Counted from the first letter of the stretch, positions 1-10,787 are shown. The stretch is 64,000 bases of DNA from Fusarium oxysporum f. sp. lycopersici 4287 (GCF_000149955.1 NC_030997.1:62001-126000), one strand, 5' to 3'. A program made the numbers and translations. Notes: generated by a model from the letters alone, not told the origin.

Positions 1-82
1 ATACTATGGTCTAGGTAACGCACACGCGAAAGTGCCAGTTATACCTCAAGGCTTTAGCCCCCAATGTAGAAACAGCATAGCT

Positions 83-1561
83 CTAACAGCGCTCGATGAT
101 TGGGTCCGCATCCTACCATCATAAAATACAACATTAGGCTCACGATTGCATCTTGGGCAGGTGAATTCGGGGTAAGACTAACCAGCTTGCTGCCGAGATA
201 CGACCAAGGCACCTTATGCTCCCAAACCCCGCGCATCCAGGCATTCTGATTGGGGCAGTTCTGAAACTGTCCTACCGCATCGGTAGTATAGACGCATGTT
301 GGAGTGTATGACTAAAGAAGTAGTTGGTCAGTCAGTAGCCCAATTCCGGAGCATAAAGGCAGCAAACAGGGCCCCTTACAGTACAGTTCATCGTGAACGC
401 AGTCCCGTCAAAGAATGGCTGATTTCCAGCACAAGCATCAGACCCAAGGAACAAGGCCTCGGGCGTGAGCCAGCCCTTCTGAAGCGTTGTATACCACATC
501 TCGGTGAAACGCCAACCACAATCGTCAACCTTGCCAAATGAGTAAGTGTTCCCATCGTGGACCCAATACTGGTCGCAAGAGTTATTCGAGTCAAGGCCAG
601 TGCAGTTAACAAGCTTATCACCCGTGCTCGAAGCCATCTGAACCGGGTCAGTGCTGTACTGTTTCGTCAAGAAGATGCCGTTTGCTTGTAGCGCGCTGCT
701 GTAGATATAGCTGACCAGATTCTTGTAAATACCATCCATCTGAGCCGTCAAAGAAGTCAGCCCACGCTGTGTAAAGCCTCCCTCTTTCGTGAGCGCAAGG
801 AACTGGGTGACGTTGGCCTGAGCCGTCTTGATAGCCGTACCAAGCGTCCCCTGATAATCTTTGACCTGAATAGACAGTGAAGCCGACAGATCCCCGATCT
901 GCATTGAATCTTGCAGGTAGTTGTTGGAATTCTTGTTGCCGAGCCAGGTGATGATACCACCGCCTTGAGCTGCAAGGCCTTGAATTCCAGCAAGAATCAT
1001 TTTCGACTGCCAGTTTCCTAAAAGCTCCTTGGTAGCTCCAAACTCGCCGACGGTGGCTCCAAGGATAACAGCAATGAGATTCTTGCTGACCTTTGCCTCC
1101 TTGGGTGGGTTCACGGTGTAGACAATATCACCGATCTGGCCAGCTGCCAGGGAGACAGAGTTACTCAGCGCTTGGATATACTGAGTGAAGAACTGGTGAA
1201 TGGCGTAAATGTTCCAAAGAGCATAGAACTGCTGCTGAGAGTCGAAGTCACCATTGGTGTCAATAGGTGGACATGTATCAACGGTGATTTCATCACAGGT
1301 GAGACCGGGATACCTGTTGTTCTTGAGGAAACACTGAGCAAAGCCGAGAGATCCGCAAGAAGCTTCGCTGGTGGCCCACCAGTCTATCAGATACTCTTCA
1401 ACTTCGAGCTCGACCCAGCATTCTGGAACGAGGGCAGTTGGAGCCTTGGGTGCGCACTTGGGAAGAGATTTGAGGATTGCTGTGGTGTTCTTCTGGGCTA
1501 GGGCCTGGAAGACAAGTGTACTTCCCATGAAAAGGGTCGTGAGAAAATTGAAGCGAGCCAT
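83..1561 (-). CDS. Secreted protein, DUF7872-like family (copy A)
   Basis: Function unknown; secreted. Exons are 380-1561, 183-311 and 83-112 (446 aa). The first ATG is followed by a hydrophobic signal peptide ending FQALA. The first exon alone would stop at 332, but a GTAAGG...TTTAG intron (312-379) and a GTTAGT...GTAG intron (113-182) extend the frame to a C-terminus containing SYLGSKL. That ending matches the last exons of the paralogue at 50629-52286 (ESYLGPLL). Other shared blocks are LGFAQC, GLTC, DTCPP, QQFYALWNIY and EGGFTQR/DGGFSQR. Cysteines are spaced as in an extracellular disulfide protein. A TATA-like CATAAAAGG lies about 100 bp upstream. I recall this family as fungal DUF7872, but the name needs a profile search. 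The gene model is well supported by the paralogue; the role is not known. Confidence 0.8.
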
Positions 1562-2231
1562 GATGAATGATACAGTAGTATCGGGGTTTTCTTTTCAGGA
1601 GTGCGACTGAATGATTGAATTGAATTGGTCTGACGATTACTTTTCCTATGGCTGAACGGGCTACCTTTTATGAAATACAAGAGGGCCGCTGAGTTATAAT
1701 GATGTAAGTGACATAGGCGTTATCACGGATGCCCGGTGTTGTGATTATCCTACTTTGTCATTTTGAGTTTGTTCTAATAACAGGTCATGATCAGGTATAG
1801 ATAGATGAAGGGTTGTTTAATGTTATTAAAGCTGGTGCACGGACTAATTCACCAGCACGTGGACTTGTACGGTTGTGTTATTTGTGGACTCTTGAAGTCT
1901 ATTCAATGTGAAACACATACGGCTGAATCGATCACCGAGGCATACCAGATAAAGCGAGTAATAAGCTTAGTATGCAACAAACCTAAAGTCTACATATTTG
2001 AATACGCCTGACTCTCTCACCGATCGAAAGTTAGATACTCCGATGATTCCGGTACCTTGTCACGCGGCCAGTTCTTGAGTTGACTTGAGAACCGGCAAGA
2101 TTTACATAATATATAAATTGCATACTCTGATCAATTGGCATACATAATTGGCTCTCATATCAACTCATTCTACATATCTTACACCTGCCAGTTTTACTAA
2201 ACCATAACTCAAAGACTTCAGCATCCGCATC
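1562..2231. other. Intergenic, divergent promoters
   Basis: This is the shared upstream region of the divergent genes at 83-1561 and 2232-2639. A TATA-like element for the right-hand gene is listed separately. A short open frame at 1805-2011 has no recognisable composition or domain and is not supported. Confidence 0.5.
2110..2117 (+). promoter_or_regulatory. TATA box candidate
   Basis: TATATAAA lies about 115 bp upstream of the ATG at 2232, a plausible distance for a filamentous-fungus core promoter. Only the motif is seen; function is inferred. Confidence 0.4.
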
Positions 2232-2639
2232 ATGCGTATTATCAACCCTTCTCTCTGCCTCCTCTCTGCCGCCATGCTTGGCTCTGTCAGAGCCGACCGC
2301 GACTGCTGCTACGTCTGGCAAGGCGACGAGGGTATCGTACAGCAACTCCACGTCTCCTGGACCGCAAGCTCTCAAACCGCCACCTGCAAGATAGCAGGTT
2401 GGGGAACAGACACCAAATGTTCGGTCGAGACTTCTGTCGTCGACAATGCGTGGCTCAAAGCAAATGCGACAGTCTCCTTCAAGGAGCCCAATGTGTTTCG
2501 CTTTTCGTTCGGAATGAACAATAACGACTGCGACTTTCTGGACGAGGATAAAGTTGCTCGCTTTTGGGACTCTTATCTCTTTGCGAGCTTTACGTATTTG
2601 ACTCAGAAGGATGTTTGCCCGGATGGTGGAGTTTTCTAG
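2232..2639 (+). CDS. Small secreted cysteine-rich protein
   Basis: The product is a 135-aa protein with a clear signal peptide (residues 1-21, cleavage near SVRA/DRD). The mature chain of about 114 aa has six cysteines, including an adjacent CC pair at its start, a possible N-glycosylation site (NAT), and an acidic segment NNNDCDFLDED. No intron is needed. Size, secretion signal and even cysteine number are what candidate effectors or extracellular antimicrobial-type proteins of plant-associated fungi look like, but no specific family is recognised. It is transcribed divergently from the secreted gene at 83-1561 and has a TATA-like box upstream. Function unknown. Confidence 0.7.
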   Translation: MRIINPSLCLLSAAMLGSVRADRDCCYVWQGDEGIVQQLHVSWTASSQTATCKIAGWGTDTKCSVETSVVDNAWLKANATVSFKEPNVFRFSFGMNNNDCDFLDEDKVARFWDSYLFASFTYLTQKDVCPDGGVF

Positions 2640-2827
2640 GTGTGTGGTTATTTACAGCAGCCAATTTGTACACGGCTAACACCTTTCTAGACTTCATAGC
2701 TCCTTCTTGTCAGGTGCACTGCTCACCTGGTCAAGGACTAATCTTTAATAGCCAAGAGCCATTGTTATGAAGATTATTTGGCTATATATAAACCCGAGAG
2801 ATCTCGCTGTTGAATAGACATTCTACC

Positions 2828-3808
2828 TTAGAGCATCGCCGAATTAGATGCTGTTTCATTACCAATCCACAGCTCTTGTGCATTGTCCCGAAAGAGCTTG
2901 TTCCTCAGCTCTGTTCTGTCGCCTGTCAAGTCAAGTAGATGTGAGGCCCAAGGCTTAATATCCAGCCCCTCAAATCTGGTATGCGGCCAGTCTGAGGCAT
3001 ACACGAGTCGAGACGGCGCTTCTTTGGAGAATTCAAGTATAATAGGATCAAGGTCAGTGTATGATGGCCCCGGAGCTTGGGAAAGACGATAGACGGCGGA
3101 CACTTTTACCCAAGTGTTACCTCCCTTTAGGAGTCGCAACGTCGAGTCGAATCCAGACAAAGTGTGCGGGTCGAGAGCAGTCCCAGATCCGTTAGACTTT
3201 GGGATATCTGGGTGGCCGAGATGGTCGATAACGACTTTGACTCCCAGAGTAGGAATCACGGGCTCAATGGTTGGTATATCCTTCATGGCGATATAAATCT
3301 GCAAAACCCAGGAAAAAGGCCGGATTGCATCTGCATACCGCTGCATCATATCTCTGAGCTCTTTGGCTGGCGGTGCATCACCCGTCGACTGAAAGTTCAA
3401 CCGCACACCACGAACGCCCAGATCGTTCCAATCCTGAAGCTGTGCAACTGATGTGTTGGCCACGTCAAACACAATAACACCGAGGGCTCTGTTCGGCCCG
3501 AATGCCTTGAGAGTGTCAATGAGCAAGGTATTGTCATTTCCGTAGACGGACGGCTGAATCAGAACCATGTGTGAGCAGCCGAGCCGAGTTTCTTCGATAG
3601 TGGCATCCCAGGCTGTGTATGTACCGAACTCGTATGATCCCGGAAGAGGCGGGAAACGAACTGGGTCCAAGACGTGGAGGTGAGAGTCCCAGGAGCCATT
3701 TGGCATTCGGCTGTCTGGCTTGGAGATGCATACATTTGAAGACGAGGTGACTCGAGCCAAGACTTGGGAGATAAACAAACAATTTGCGACAAAGACATGG
3801 ATCAGCAT
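2828..3808 (-). CDS. Amidohydrolase-2 family TIM-barrel hydrolase, apparently secreted
   Basis: A 326-aa single-exon protein of the metal-dependent amidohydrolase (Amidohydro_2, 2-pyrone-4,6-dicarboxylate lactonase-like) fold. It shows the N-terminal metal motif DSHLH (D41, H43, H45), the strand VIDHLGHPD in the middle and YASDWPHT near the C-terminus, which carries the usual last metal ligand Asp. Members hydrolyse lactones or amides of small cyclic acids, often aromatic breakdown products; the substrate here cannot be told. Unusually for a mostly cytosolic family, the N-terminus is hydrophobic (MLIHVFVANCLFISQVLA), like a signal peptide, followed by a short linker. It is convergent with the small secreted protein gene at 2232-2639, 190 bp away. 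Confidence 0.8.
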   Translation of the reverse strand: MLIHVFVANCLFISQVLARVTSSSNVCISKPDSRMPNGSWDSHLHVLDPVRFPPLPGSYEFGTYTAWDATIEETRLGCSHMVLIQPSVYGNDNTLLIDTLKAFGPNRALGVIVFDVANTSVAQLQDWNDLGVRGVRLNFQSTGDAPPAKELRDMMQRYADAIRPFSWVLQIYIAMKDIPTIEPVIPTLGVKVVIDHLGHPDIPKSNGSGTALDPHTLSGFDSTLRLLKGGNTWVKVSAVYRLSQAPGPSYTDLDPIILEFSKEAPSRLVYASDWPHTRFEGLDIKPWASHLLDLTGDRTELRNKLFRDNAQELWIGNETASNSAML

Positions 3809-4930
3809 ATTTCCAGGATTGTACGTGGCGAATGTAGCTCAAAGTATATTGAGGTGATGGAGCGGTGACCTCGAGATTCTGAGAACGGCAATGCACGAGG
3901 TATTAAATATGCATCAGTCAGCGTAGCAATGACCCGTGTAGATCCATTGTTCCAAGCCCGAGCCGTGGCCCACTGCCGTTAAATAGAGTTGATCTTGGCG
4001 GCAGTTATATTTCGCGAAAAACAGTGGGGGATCTCCACGGTAGTTGATGGCGGGGTCTAGATTTGTCTCCCGGCCACTGCAGGGGCAACGGTGCCCATCT
4101 GTCAGAATTTCGAGAATACGCCTATAAAATCATGGCACTTTATCATCATCACATTCTGAGCAGTGTCGACATCCCTGCACCTAGAGCGAGCTGCGGCTGC
4201 GGCTAATGAGAAACCCAAATCTGACGTCAGGTGGTATGGCAACCTTATGATTTCGCAGCACGGCGGTGATCGCTATGCTTCATTCATAGTGTTAATTACA
4301 GTCAGATACCGAGAAGTCGATTTCAACCCAGAACTCAACTCTATAGGTTTTGGAGTTTCGGAAAATAGTCTCTCTTATATCGTGACTTGTGTAATGATGT
4401 GCATTACTAGCTAGTAGACCAGGTAGTTTACTTGTTCGAGAGATGTTCGGCCTAGGTTATCGTAGCTGACCGTTTCCTACCCGCGACCCTCCGATTGTGG
4501 GGTTACGGGGTCAAGCAGGTGATTGGCCGGATAAGAACAGCTTATCTACTGGTTGAGGACTGACTGTAGCTTCTTTCTCTTCATGCAACGCTAGTACCTT
4601 TGTCAGATCAGACTCGGGTACCGCAAGCGAGATGTCTTTGGAATCTTCCAAATCTGGCATAAGATTTCTTGATTACATCTTGGTTCCAGGTGGCGAGCTG
4701 ACCTGACTAATCTCAATCTAAGGCTGAGCCCAAGAAGATGCATTAATAATTCGCTGGATACAAAAGATCTTTTCTTAGAGACGACTACCCCACATGACTA
4801 GTCCAGAAACTGTACGGCACTCTCCGTTAGTTTTCAGCCCTAAATTGCTGACCTCGACCCCATGTGCCGATATAAGAATCCTGCTCGGTAATCACTGACC
4901 CTCTGAGACTGCCGTACATCCTCCCTCCTC
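3809..4930. other. Intergenic, 1.1 kb, divergent promoter region
   Basis: This lies between the minus-strand amidohydrolase and the plus-strand Zn2Cys6 regulator. The open frame at 4163-4414 (83 codons) has no domain, signal peptide or homologue that I recognise. Nothing else is supported. Confidence 0.5.
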
Positions 4931-6691
4931 ATGGCGACCAATCAGTCTCCTCCCCTCGTTCCTGCAGGGCCCTTGCTCGTCCCCGTCCAACTGATCCCAC
5001 GACGAAACGCGCGATCCAAGCAGCGCTTTCATCGCCTCAGCAAGCCCAAAGTCCGCAGTGGTTGCTTGACCTGCAAGACACGTCGCGTCAAGTGTGACGA
5101 GGGCAAACCAGCGTGTGCGCGGTGTATTCGCGGAGATTTTGTATGCGATGGCTATGAGACGAAGCCTACAAAGCATGAGACTGTGCTGGTGCCACCATCG
5201 CAGGTTGTGCCGATAAAGTTCTTGCCGCTTGCTCCGTCAACGTTGCCTGGGCTCGATGGGCATAGTGTACCGTATCTCGATGCCTTCCGGTATCACGTGG
5301 CCCCAGAGCTTTCTGGTAGTTTTTACATGGATTTCTGCGAGGGGACGATTCTTACTGGTGTGCACCAGGATGACTCCATTCGTCAGCTGGTGCTAGCACT
5401 TGGCGCCTTAACCCTTGCCATCGCTGATGACGCGCGGGATACACAACAGTCTATTGTCCAATCGAAACCTTCGCCTCTTAAGGTTTGGGGCCCAAGCAGT
5501 GTCAAGAACAGAAATCACGCTGCTTCGCTCAAGCATTACCTCAAGGGTGTCCAAGGTCTCCGTGAGCGATTAAAGCTCGACCCAGCGCACGTCTCTGTAC
5601 GGACCATGACGGTCATGACGATTCTGATGGCCTTGTTTGAGATCTTGCAGGGGAATCATCGGTCGGTGGACAGTATACTGAAAAGTGTGACTGCTCTTCT
5701 GAACGAACATCTTGCGCATCAAAGGAGCACAGAAGGCAGTAAGGATGAGATCACGTCGGTTCAACATACATTCCTCTGCTTTTCTATGATGTGTCAATAC
5801 TCACGACAAATCATATCGGCCATACCGATCTACATGCAGATAAAGACAGTGTCTGCCACAGAACCGCCAGTATTCGGGGTAGACTTACCAAAGTCGCTTC
5901 TTGGTCGGTGGAGGTTGTTCAACAGTGCTATGATGGCGTATGTAGGACAGGCCCATGATGTAGTGGCACTGAAAGACACGGAATTCATCAAGTCATTCCA
6001 TCAACGTGGCCGAATTCTGTATAAACAAGCTTTGTCGTGGGGTGAAGTGATCCGGGCCTATCTTAAGAGTAACCTTGACGAGGAACATCTTCACCGCCTG
6101 AAGCTATTGGAGATACACTGCGTCATAGCAGAGATTCACCTAGATTGTATTCTTGTACCATGCGACTTGTCATATGATCGGTACGAGAAGACATTCAAAG
6201 CTCTGCTTGACGATTGCACGGCGTGGTTGAAGCAGCAGGTACGCAATGGCGTTCCTCGTCATATCACTCTGGGAGAGGGTATACTGCTTCCTCTGTCGGG
6301 TATTGTCCGCCTATGTCGAGTCCACGATGTCCGCATGGAGGCGCTCTATCTCATGCAAAGTGTCACCTGGCAGGAAGGTGCTTGGGATCCTCAATTTCTC
6401 GCTCTGGGAGAGCTTGGTACCGTGGTGATGGAGGAGCGGGGGAGGGAAGAGAGTGGGTTTATACCGGCGTCTTCGAGGTGGCTTTGGGTGAGTAACGTGG
6501 ATGGGGAAAGCGAAGGTGGCGATCCTCATGGCTTCTACGTTTCCAGGTTCTTGGATGAGAATGGACAGCCTGTTATACGTGCGATACCATACGACAGCGC
6601 ATGGTGGGACGAGGTATGTGCTATTTCAGGTTGTGAGAAGGACCATGCTTCAAGATCAAGAGAGGTGTTTCACCGTGTCAAGGCTAGATAG
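4931..6691 (+). CDS. Zn(II)2Cys6 transcription factor
   Basis: A 586-aa fungal-specific regulator. The binuclear zinc cluster is complete at residues 45-72 (Cys 45, 48, 55, 62, 65, 72; spacing C-x2-C-x6-C-x6-C-x2-C-x6-C) and is preceded by a basic stretch. The remainder, about residues 110-580, is the helical regulatory region typical of this class, of the type often annotated Fungal_trans_2. It is intronless, with an ATG in ctcATGg context and a stop at 6689-6691. It is divergent from the amidohydrolase gene, so it could regulate that neighbour, but no binding evidence is visible. Targets unknown. Confidence 0.9.
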   Translation: MATNQSPPLVPAGPLLVPVQLIPRRNARSKQRFHRLSKPKVRSGCLTCKTRRVKCDEGKPACARCIRGDFVCDGYETKPTKHETVLVPPSQVVPIKFLPLAPSTLPGLDGHSVPYLDAFRYHVAPELSGSFYMDFCEGTILTGVHQDDSIRQLVLALGALTLAIADDARDTQQSIVQSKPSPLKVWGPSSVKNRNHAASLKHYLKGVQGLRERLKLDPAHVSVRTMTVMTILMALFEILQGNHRSVDSILKSVTALLNEHLAHQRSTEGSKDEITSVQHTFLCFSMMCQYSRQIISAIPIYMQIKTVSATEPPVFGVDLPKSLLGRWRLFNSAMMAYVGQAHDVVALKDTEFIKSFHQRGRILYKQALSWGEVIRAYLKSNLDEEHLHRLKLLEIHCVIAEIHLDCILVPCDLSYDRYEKTFKALLDDCTAWLKQQVRNGVPRHITLGEGILLPLSGIVRLCRVHDVRMEALYLMQSVTWQEGAWDPQFLALGELGTVVMEERGREESGFIPASSRWLWVSNVDGESEGGDPHGFYVSRFLDENGQPVIRAIPYDSAWWDEVCAISGCEKDHASRSREVFHRVKAR

Positions 6692-7258
6692 GTGCACCTA
6701 GTGGATTATACAAAATATTAATGTTCGGATAAGTCTGGGAAGTATCTGGGATGCGGATTATGATGGCTGCTTGTATCAAATAACAAAAGACTGTATTTCT
6801 CATAACCTTCAGCAGGTATTGTCAAACTTTCAGGCCCACCGTGTTTCAGAGCTTTTGCCAGCTGCTAGTAATTATGGAATGACTGACTTGAGCGACATGT
6901 GGTCAGAGGATGAGGAGTCTGTTATCAGAACAAAGGGCAACAAAGTTGTGGTGGAGTGGTGTCACCCTTTTGAGAACCGTTTGGATCGTGAACAGTCCGT
7001 CTAGCTGCAAATGGCTGTACTGCCTTCATCAAAGAACATGTCATATTCTGCTCCAATATTAAAAGAACAAAGCCGCCGTGTTTTTAAGAAATGCAGGGTT
7101 CCAAGTGACAGGTAGTTAAAATATAATTATTTATAGACCTTCTGCATTAAAGTATTTTGCTTCTTTATCTTTTTACAATCACCGCGGCATATCTACACCC
7201 GTTCATCCATCCCTCTTCTATACTTCCCTTTACTAAAGTCTATTGAACGACTTACAAA
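6692..7258. other. Intergenic, 0.57 kb
   Basis: A 77-codon frame at 6771-7004 lacks support. A CT-rich stretch at about 7195-7235 precedes the next gene and is the usual pyrimidine-rich fungal leader. Nothing else is seen. Confidence 0.4.
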
Positions 7259-7978
7259 ATGTCAACTCACCACTATCTCAATCCCATCACCGCGGCTCAA
7301 CGCTTTATGCCATATGAGCTTGGACGTCAGTTCCAGCGCTTCCACGACGACCATCCCGAGCTGCTTACCATGCTCACAGAAGAGGACTGGCGTTGGATTA
7401 TCGAAGTATACTCAAAGACAAAACCTCAGCCGGGCGAGGAACGACACCCTGATGAGTGGACTGGTAGCACAGAGTCAATAAGTAGTGTGCTGCCCCGTTG
7501 GCGTAGGTTTATGAGAGCTAAACATCCCTATACGGGTTTTATGATCGAACACTCCACGACTGGTAGACGCGCAAGATGCAAGGATAAGCGGTGCCGGATT
7601 CCCGGGAGGAACCCGGACGATGATTCTAAGCCTGAAGGACAGGATGTAGATCAGGAGGAAACCACCGAGATGAATTAGAACGCTGGGAATGACGACACAT
7701 ATGAAGTTGACTCTGAAGGGGAGGGAGTGGATCAGTAGGAAAGTTCCAAAACGGATTATCAAGCTGAGCGGCACATCGACTACAACTCCAGCTCTGAGCA
7801 AGAGGGCATTGACTACGGCTATTCCGCGAGCGAATGGTGGAGATTGCCGCCAGGAACTGTCAGCATAATGATGCAGCTATCGAAACTGGCATCTCAGGGT
7901 TCAGATTATAAGAAGGACCATGGTCTTTCGAGAGGGGCGATTTATTATTCTGAGCTTTTTAAGATAGATAGAGAATAG
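7259..7978 (+). pseudogene. Hypothetical acidic protein frame with two internal TAG codons
   Basis: The ATG at 7259 opens a frame that stops at TAG 7676-7678 (139 aa). The same frame then stays open for 100 codons, broken only by a second TAG at 7736-7738, and ends at TAG 7976-7978. Sequence on both sides of the stops has the same acidic, Asp/Glu/Gln/Ser-rich character (DVDQEE before, GEGVDQ between, SSSEQEG after), as expected for one original protein of about 239 aa. Both stops are one C-to-T change from CAG, the CpA-to-TpA change left by repeat-induced point mutation. The first half, with WRWIIEVYSK, is unrecognised. It could still be expressed as the 139-aa product or by readthrough. Confidence 0.5.
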
Positions 7979-8174
7979 AATATTGGAATTCTGTGTTCAC
8001 GGCCACATATCAGGCATATCTGTTGTGAAAAGCTTATTGACCTCGGGCTAATGGTACAAAGAATTACCCTTCCTATGTGAACTATCTTGGCCCAACGTAT
8101 ATGTAATTCAATGCATCAGGTCCCCCATCCTCCTTCAAACCTGCTCAAGCCGAGTACCATACAAAGTCTCGTCC

Positions 8175-8606
8175 TCAAAGATCAAAGTAACAAATATTAG
8201 TACGGTATTTATTCCCCGAGTGCGTCAGGAAAGATCGTCCACACGTCAAAGTCTGCGACTTTCCATTAAGAACACTCCCTTTGACCGTAAGACTCTGACC
8301 ACTACCAGACTGAATCTGAAAGGCAAGCGCGTCGCCGAATCTCAGCGTCTGAGGACATCCAAACCGCTGACAGAAGTTTCTCAGCTCTGCATTGGGGCAC
8401 TCATCTCCTCCACTCATGCCAGTGGGACTCTTGGTAGAGCCGTCGGCTCCTGTGGCGAGTGCCCAAGGACCGCAGCCGATGCCGGGGATGTTGCCGCCGA
8501 TGGGGGGTACGATGGTTGAGAAGTAGCCGATTTCGAGGTTGATTTTTGCTGCGTCTGCGGCGGTGGCTGCGAGGGCCATGATGGCGGCGAGACTGGAGAA
8601 ATGCAT
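8175..8606 (-). CDS. Small secreted cysteine-containing protein
   Basis: A 143-aa protein with a strong signal peptide (residues 1-19, ending AADA). The mature chain has six cysteines in a Gly/Ser-rich background (GIGCGPW, DECPN, NFCQRFGCP, LTCGRS, NICYF). No intron is required. The composition suggests a compact beta-rich extracellular protein. The family is not recognised; size, secretion and cysteines make it an effector-like candidate, which is inference only. It stands alone between the amber-interrupted frame and the decayed dehydrogenase. Confidence 0.7.
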   Translation of the reverse strand: MHFSSLAAIMALAATAADAAKINLEIGYFSTIVPPIGGNIPGIGCGPWALATGADGSTKSPTGMSGGDECPNAELRNFCQRFGCPQTLRFGDALAFQIQSGSGQSLTVKGSVLNGKSQTLTCGRSFLTHSGNKYRTNICYFDL

Positions 8607-9492
8607 GATGGAGGTTCTGCAGATTATGAGCTTTGAATCTTGCTATGCGAGTAGAATGACAGACAATGGGATTCTTTGGAAGAATGACTGAAAGTGCTAG
8701 GTGGATAGAGCTGGTGTTGAGTGTAAGAAATCCAACGTCTCATGGGCTTGCAACGGCCTTTTTATAGCCGTCTGGGTCTCTGCAGTGTCTATATCTGCTC
8801 TTGTTGTCGATTCAACGGACGGAATGGGCCGAGCTGAGGCGGCCGACTGGGCATCATGCCAAGCTTCAAAAACACATAATGAGACACGTCCCCGAAGTGT
8901 AGAGCATCGCATATTCTGCAAAAGGTCCACTTTGGAGACTACACGACCCATTATGGAGAACTGCTCAATTGGCTACTTCCGCACCTTTAGACCTCTGATC
9001 GCACCTTCAACTGGGTGGTTCTGAGATTGCTATCATGCTGGAGGTTGAAAGAGCTCCACGGTGGCGGTCTAGAGAGACTAAAGCATCTGGCTGACAACCA
9101 AGATATCAATAAAGTCTTTTTAATAATATTAATATGATCCAGATAGAAGAGAGGGTCAATTTCACGGTTTACACCGCTGACTCACCTGCACTGTCAGCAT
9201 TTGACACGGTTATGTAATGATGCCAAGCCTCGGCTCGGCTCGATGCATCTCAAGAATCCAATAATAAAGGAAATACTAGAAGAAAAAGAGGGACTCGGAA
9301 CAATTCAGCATGTCTCTTCAGCGGGAACTTCAGCCTATAATTTATTATCCCGGTGATAGATGTTCTGGACCAATCTCATATCACAGCAGGTCCACTCCAA
9401 AGCTCTGCCTAACAGCCTATTCACTGACTCTTCTACATACCTCCGCCTTTTCAGCATCTTGTGTCCAAGCCGCAACAAATCTTCAGCTACTT
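8607..9492. other. Intergenic, 0.9 kb
   Basis: Upstream region of the minus-strand gene at 8175-8606. Open frames around 8700-9020 on both strands overlap each other and show no domain or signal. Nothing is supported. Confidence 0.4.
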
Positions 9493-10080
9493 TACAATCA
9501 CTCAATCAGGTAGATCTAGTGCCAACGCAGCAGCGATGCCAGTTGCGCAACCTCCTTCAGATGGCTTGGTAACACGCGTCATTTGCGTTTTCAGGACTCC
9601 TCCTCGTGATCTTTTGTGCCATATCCCTCAAAGCTTCGGGCTTCATATGGTTATACATGCCACTATCTATATTCCCTGGCTGCATGGCAAAGGAGCGAAG
9701 TCTCTTATATACATAGCGCTTGTTGGGCGCCACCGAGATGAGGACTTGCACCCCTTTCGATTGAGTATATCGCCTCGGGGCTAATACTGTTCAAGTGAGG
9801 GTCGTCAAAAGTTGGCTTTGTGTACTTGATACCAAGACTCGAAACGTTGACGACTCTTGGGAGGACGAGGTCAATAGCAGAGGGATAAGCATGCTTGCGA
9901 GGAGAAAGTGAGAGAGATGGTTGATAGCAAAGTACCTCTTAAATTCATCCGGCATGAGGATAAGCATTACACCAGCGTTGTTGAATAGCGCCTCGATCGT
10001 CTCTGTCGGCGAAGATGGCTGCAGCAGACTCACGATCGCTAGCTATGGATCCTAGATCTGTTTCAACGAACTTAGTATTT
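9493..10080 (-). pseudogene. Short-chain dehydrogenase/reductase remnant
   Basis: Read on the minus strand, successive pieces in different frames reproduce a classical SDR in the correct order. A DLGSIASDRESAAAIF segment (about 10064-10013) is followed in another frame by LFNNAGVM, then NHLSHFLL and VVNVSSLGIKYTKPTFDDP. The active-site YxxxK is YTQSK at 9755-9769, and QPGNIDSG follows. At least two frameshifts are needed (about 10005 and about 9775), and the start with the GxxxGxG cofactor motif is missing. The intact family are NAD(P)-dependent oxidoreductases of the retinol-dehydrogenase-like group. No intact copy is seen in this window. Confidence 0.75.
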
Positions 10081-10787
10081 ATCGAAGCATTGACGTTATA
10101 GTTTTTCCAATTTTCTCATAGCGCCATAATTATTTATTGAGAATTCCTTTCCCGACAAGCCAACGACCTGAAGAGAGGCTCAGATGCGTAACCGTGCGTA
10201 CACTAAACAGCGCTAAGTTCCTTAGTGGCCGGATCTAACGCCAGAGCCGCAATACTAAGGCTCTGAGATTTGTGGGTTCATTCGGACTTGGATCATAATC
10301 CATTATCTAATTTAAAACGTCAGCTAATATTGCTACAGGCTACTCGAAAAGAGCATAGCTACCAAGCTTAAGAACGAGCCTAAACCTTACTAACGTTAGA
10401 GTCAAGTTAACTCCGGATCGCATGGGAAAAGGCGCAGTACAATGACGTCACATAGTTCATTCCATGAATCCAGCCTTTCTTATCAAGATTCGACATTAAC
10501 ACCTGTTATCGTTCCTTATGTCATTTAGGCTTACTGTGCTGCCAGTTCGGCGACTCGGCGTCTTGGAAAGACCTCGGCATCTCGCCATAGCTTTATCCAT
10601 TTGTAATCATCAGCTTACTGTAGCATCGAATATTCAAGAAGTAATCAAGTCGCTCTGTATTTAAGACCGCAGAATCTCAGGTTCAGGTCAGTTAATATCA
10701 GCAACAGTATCTCCATTCGAACTCTCATCATTCAAAATCACCGCGCAATCGCAAAACACCTACTTCAACCATCTTGCATATCCTCTA
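10081..10787. other. Intergenic, 0.7 kb
   Basis: This follows the decayed dehydrogenase, whose missing 5' end should have lain at the left edge. No coding potential is seen. A pyrimidine-rich leader precedes the ATG at 10788. Confidence 0.4.

Noticed and set aside
6771..7004. 77-codon frame downstream of the first Zn2Cys6 gene
   Set aside because: Lies in the likely 3' flank, with no recognisable features and no support beyond being open.
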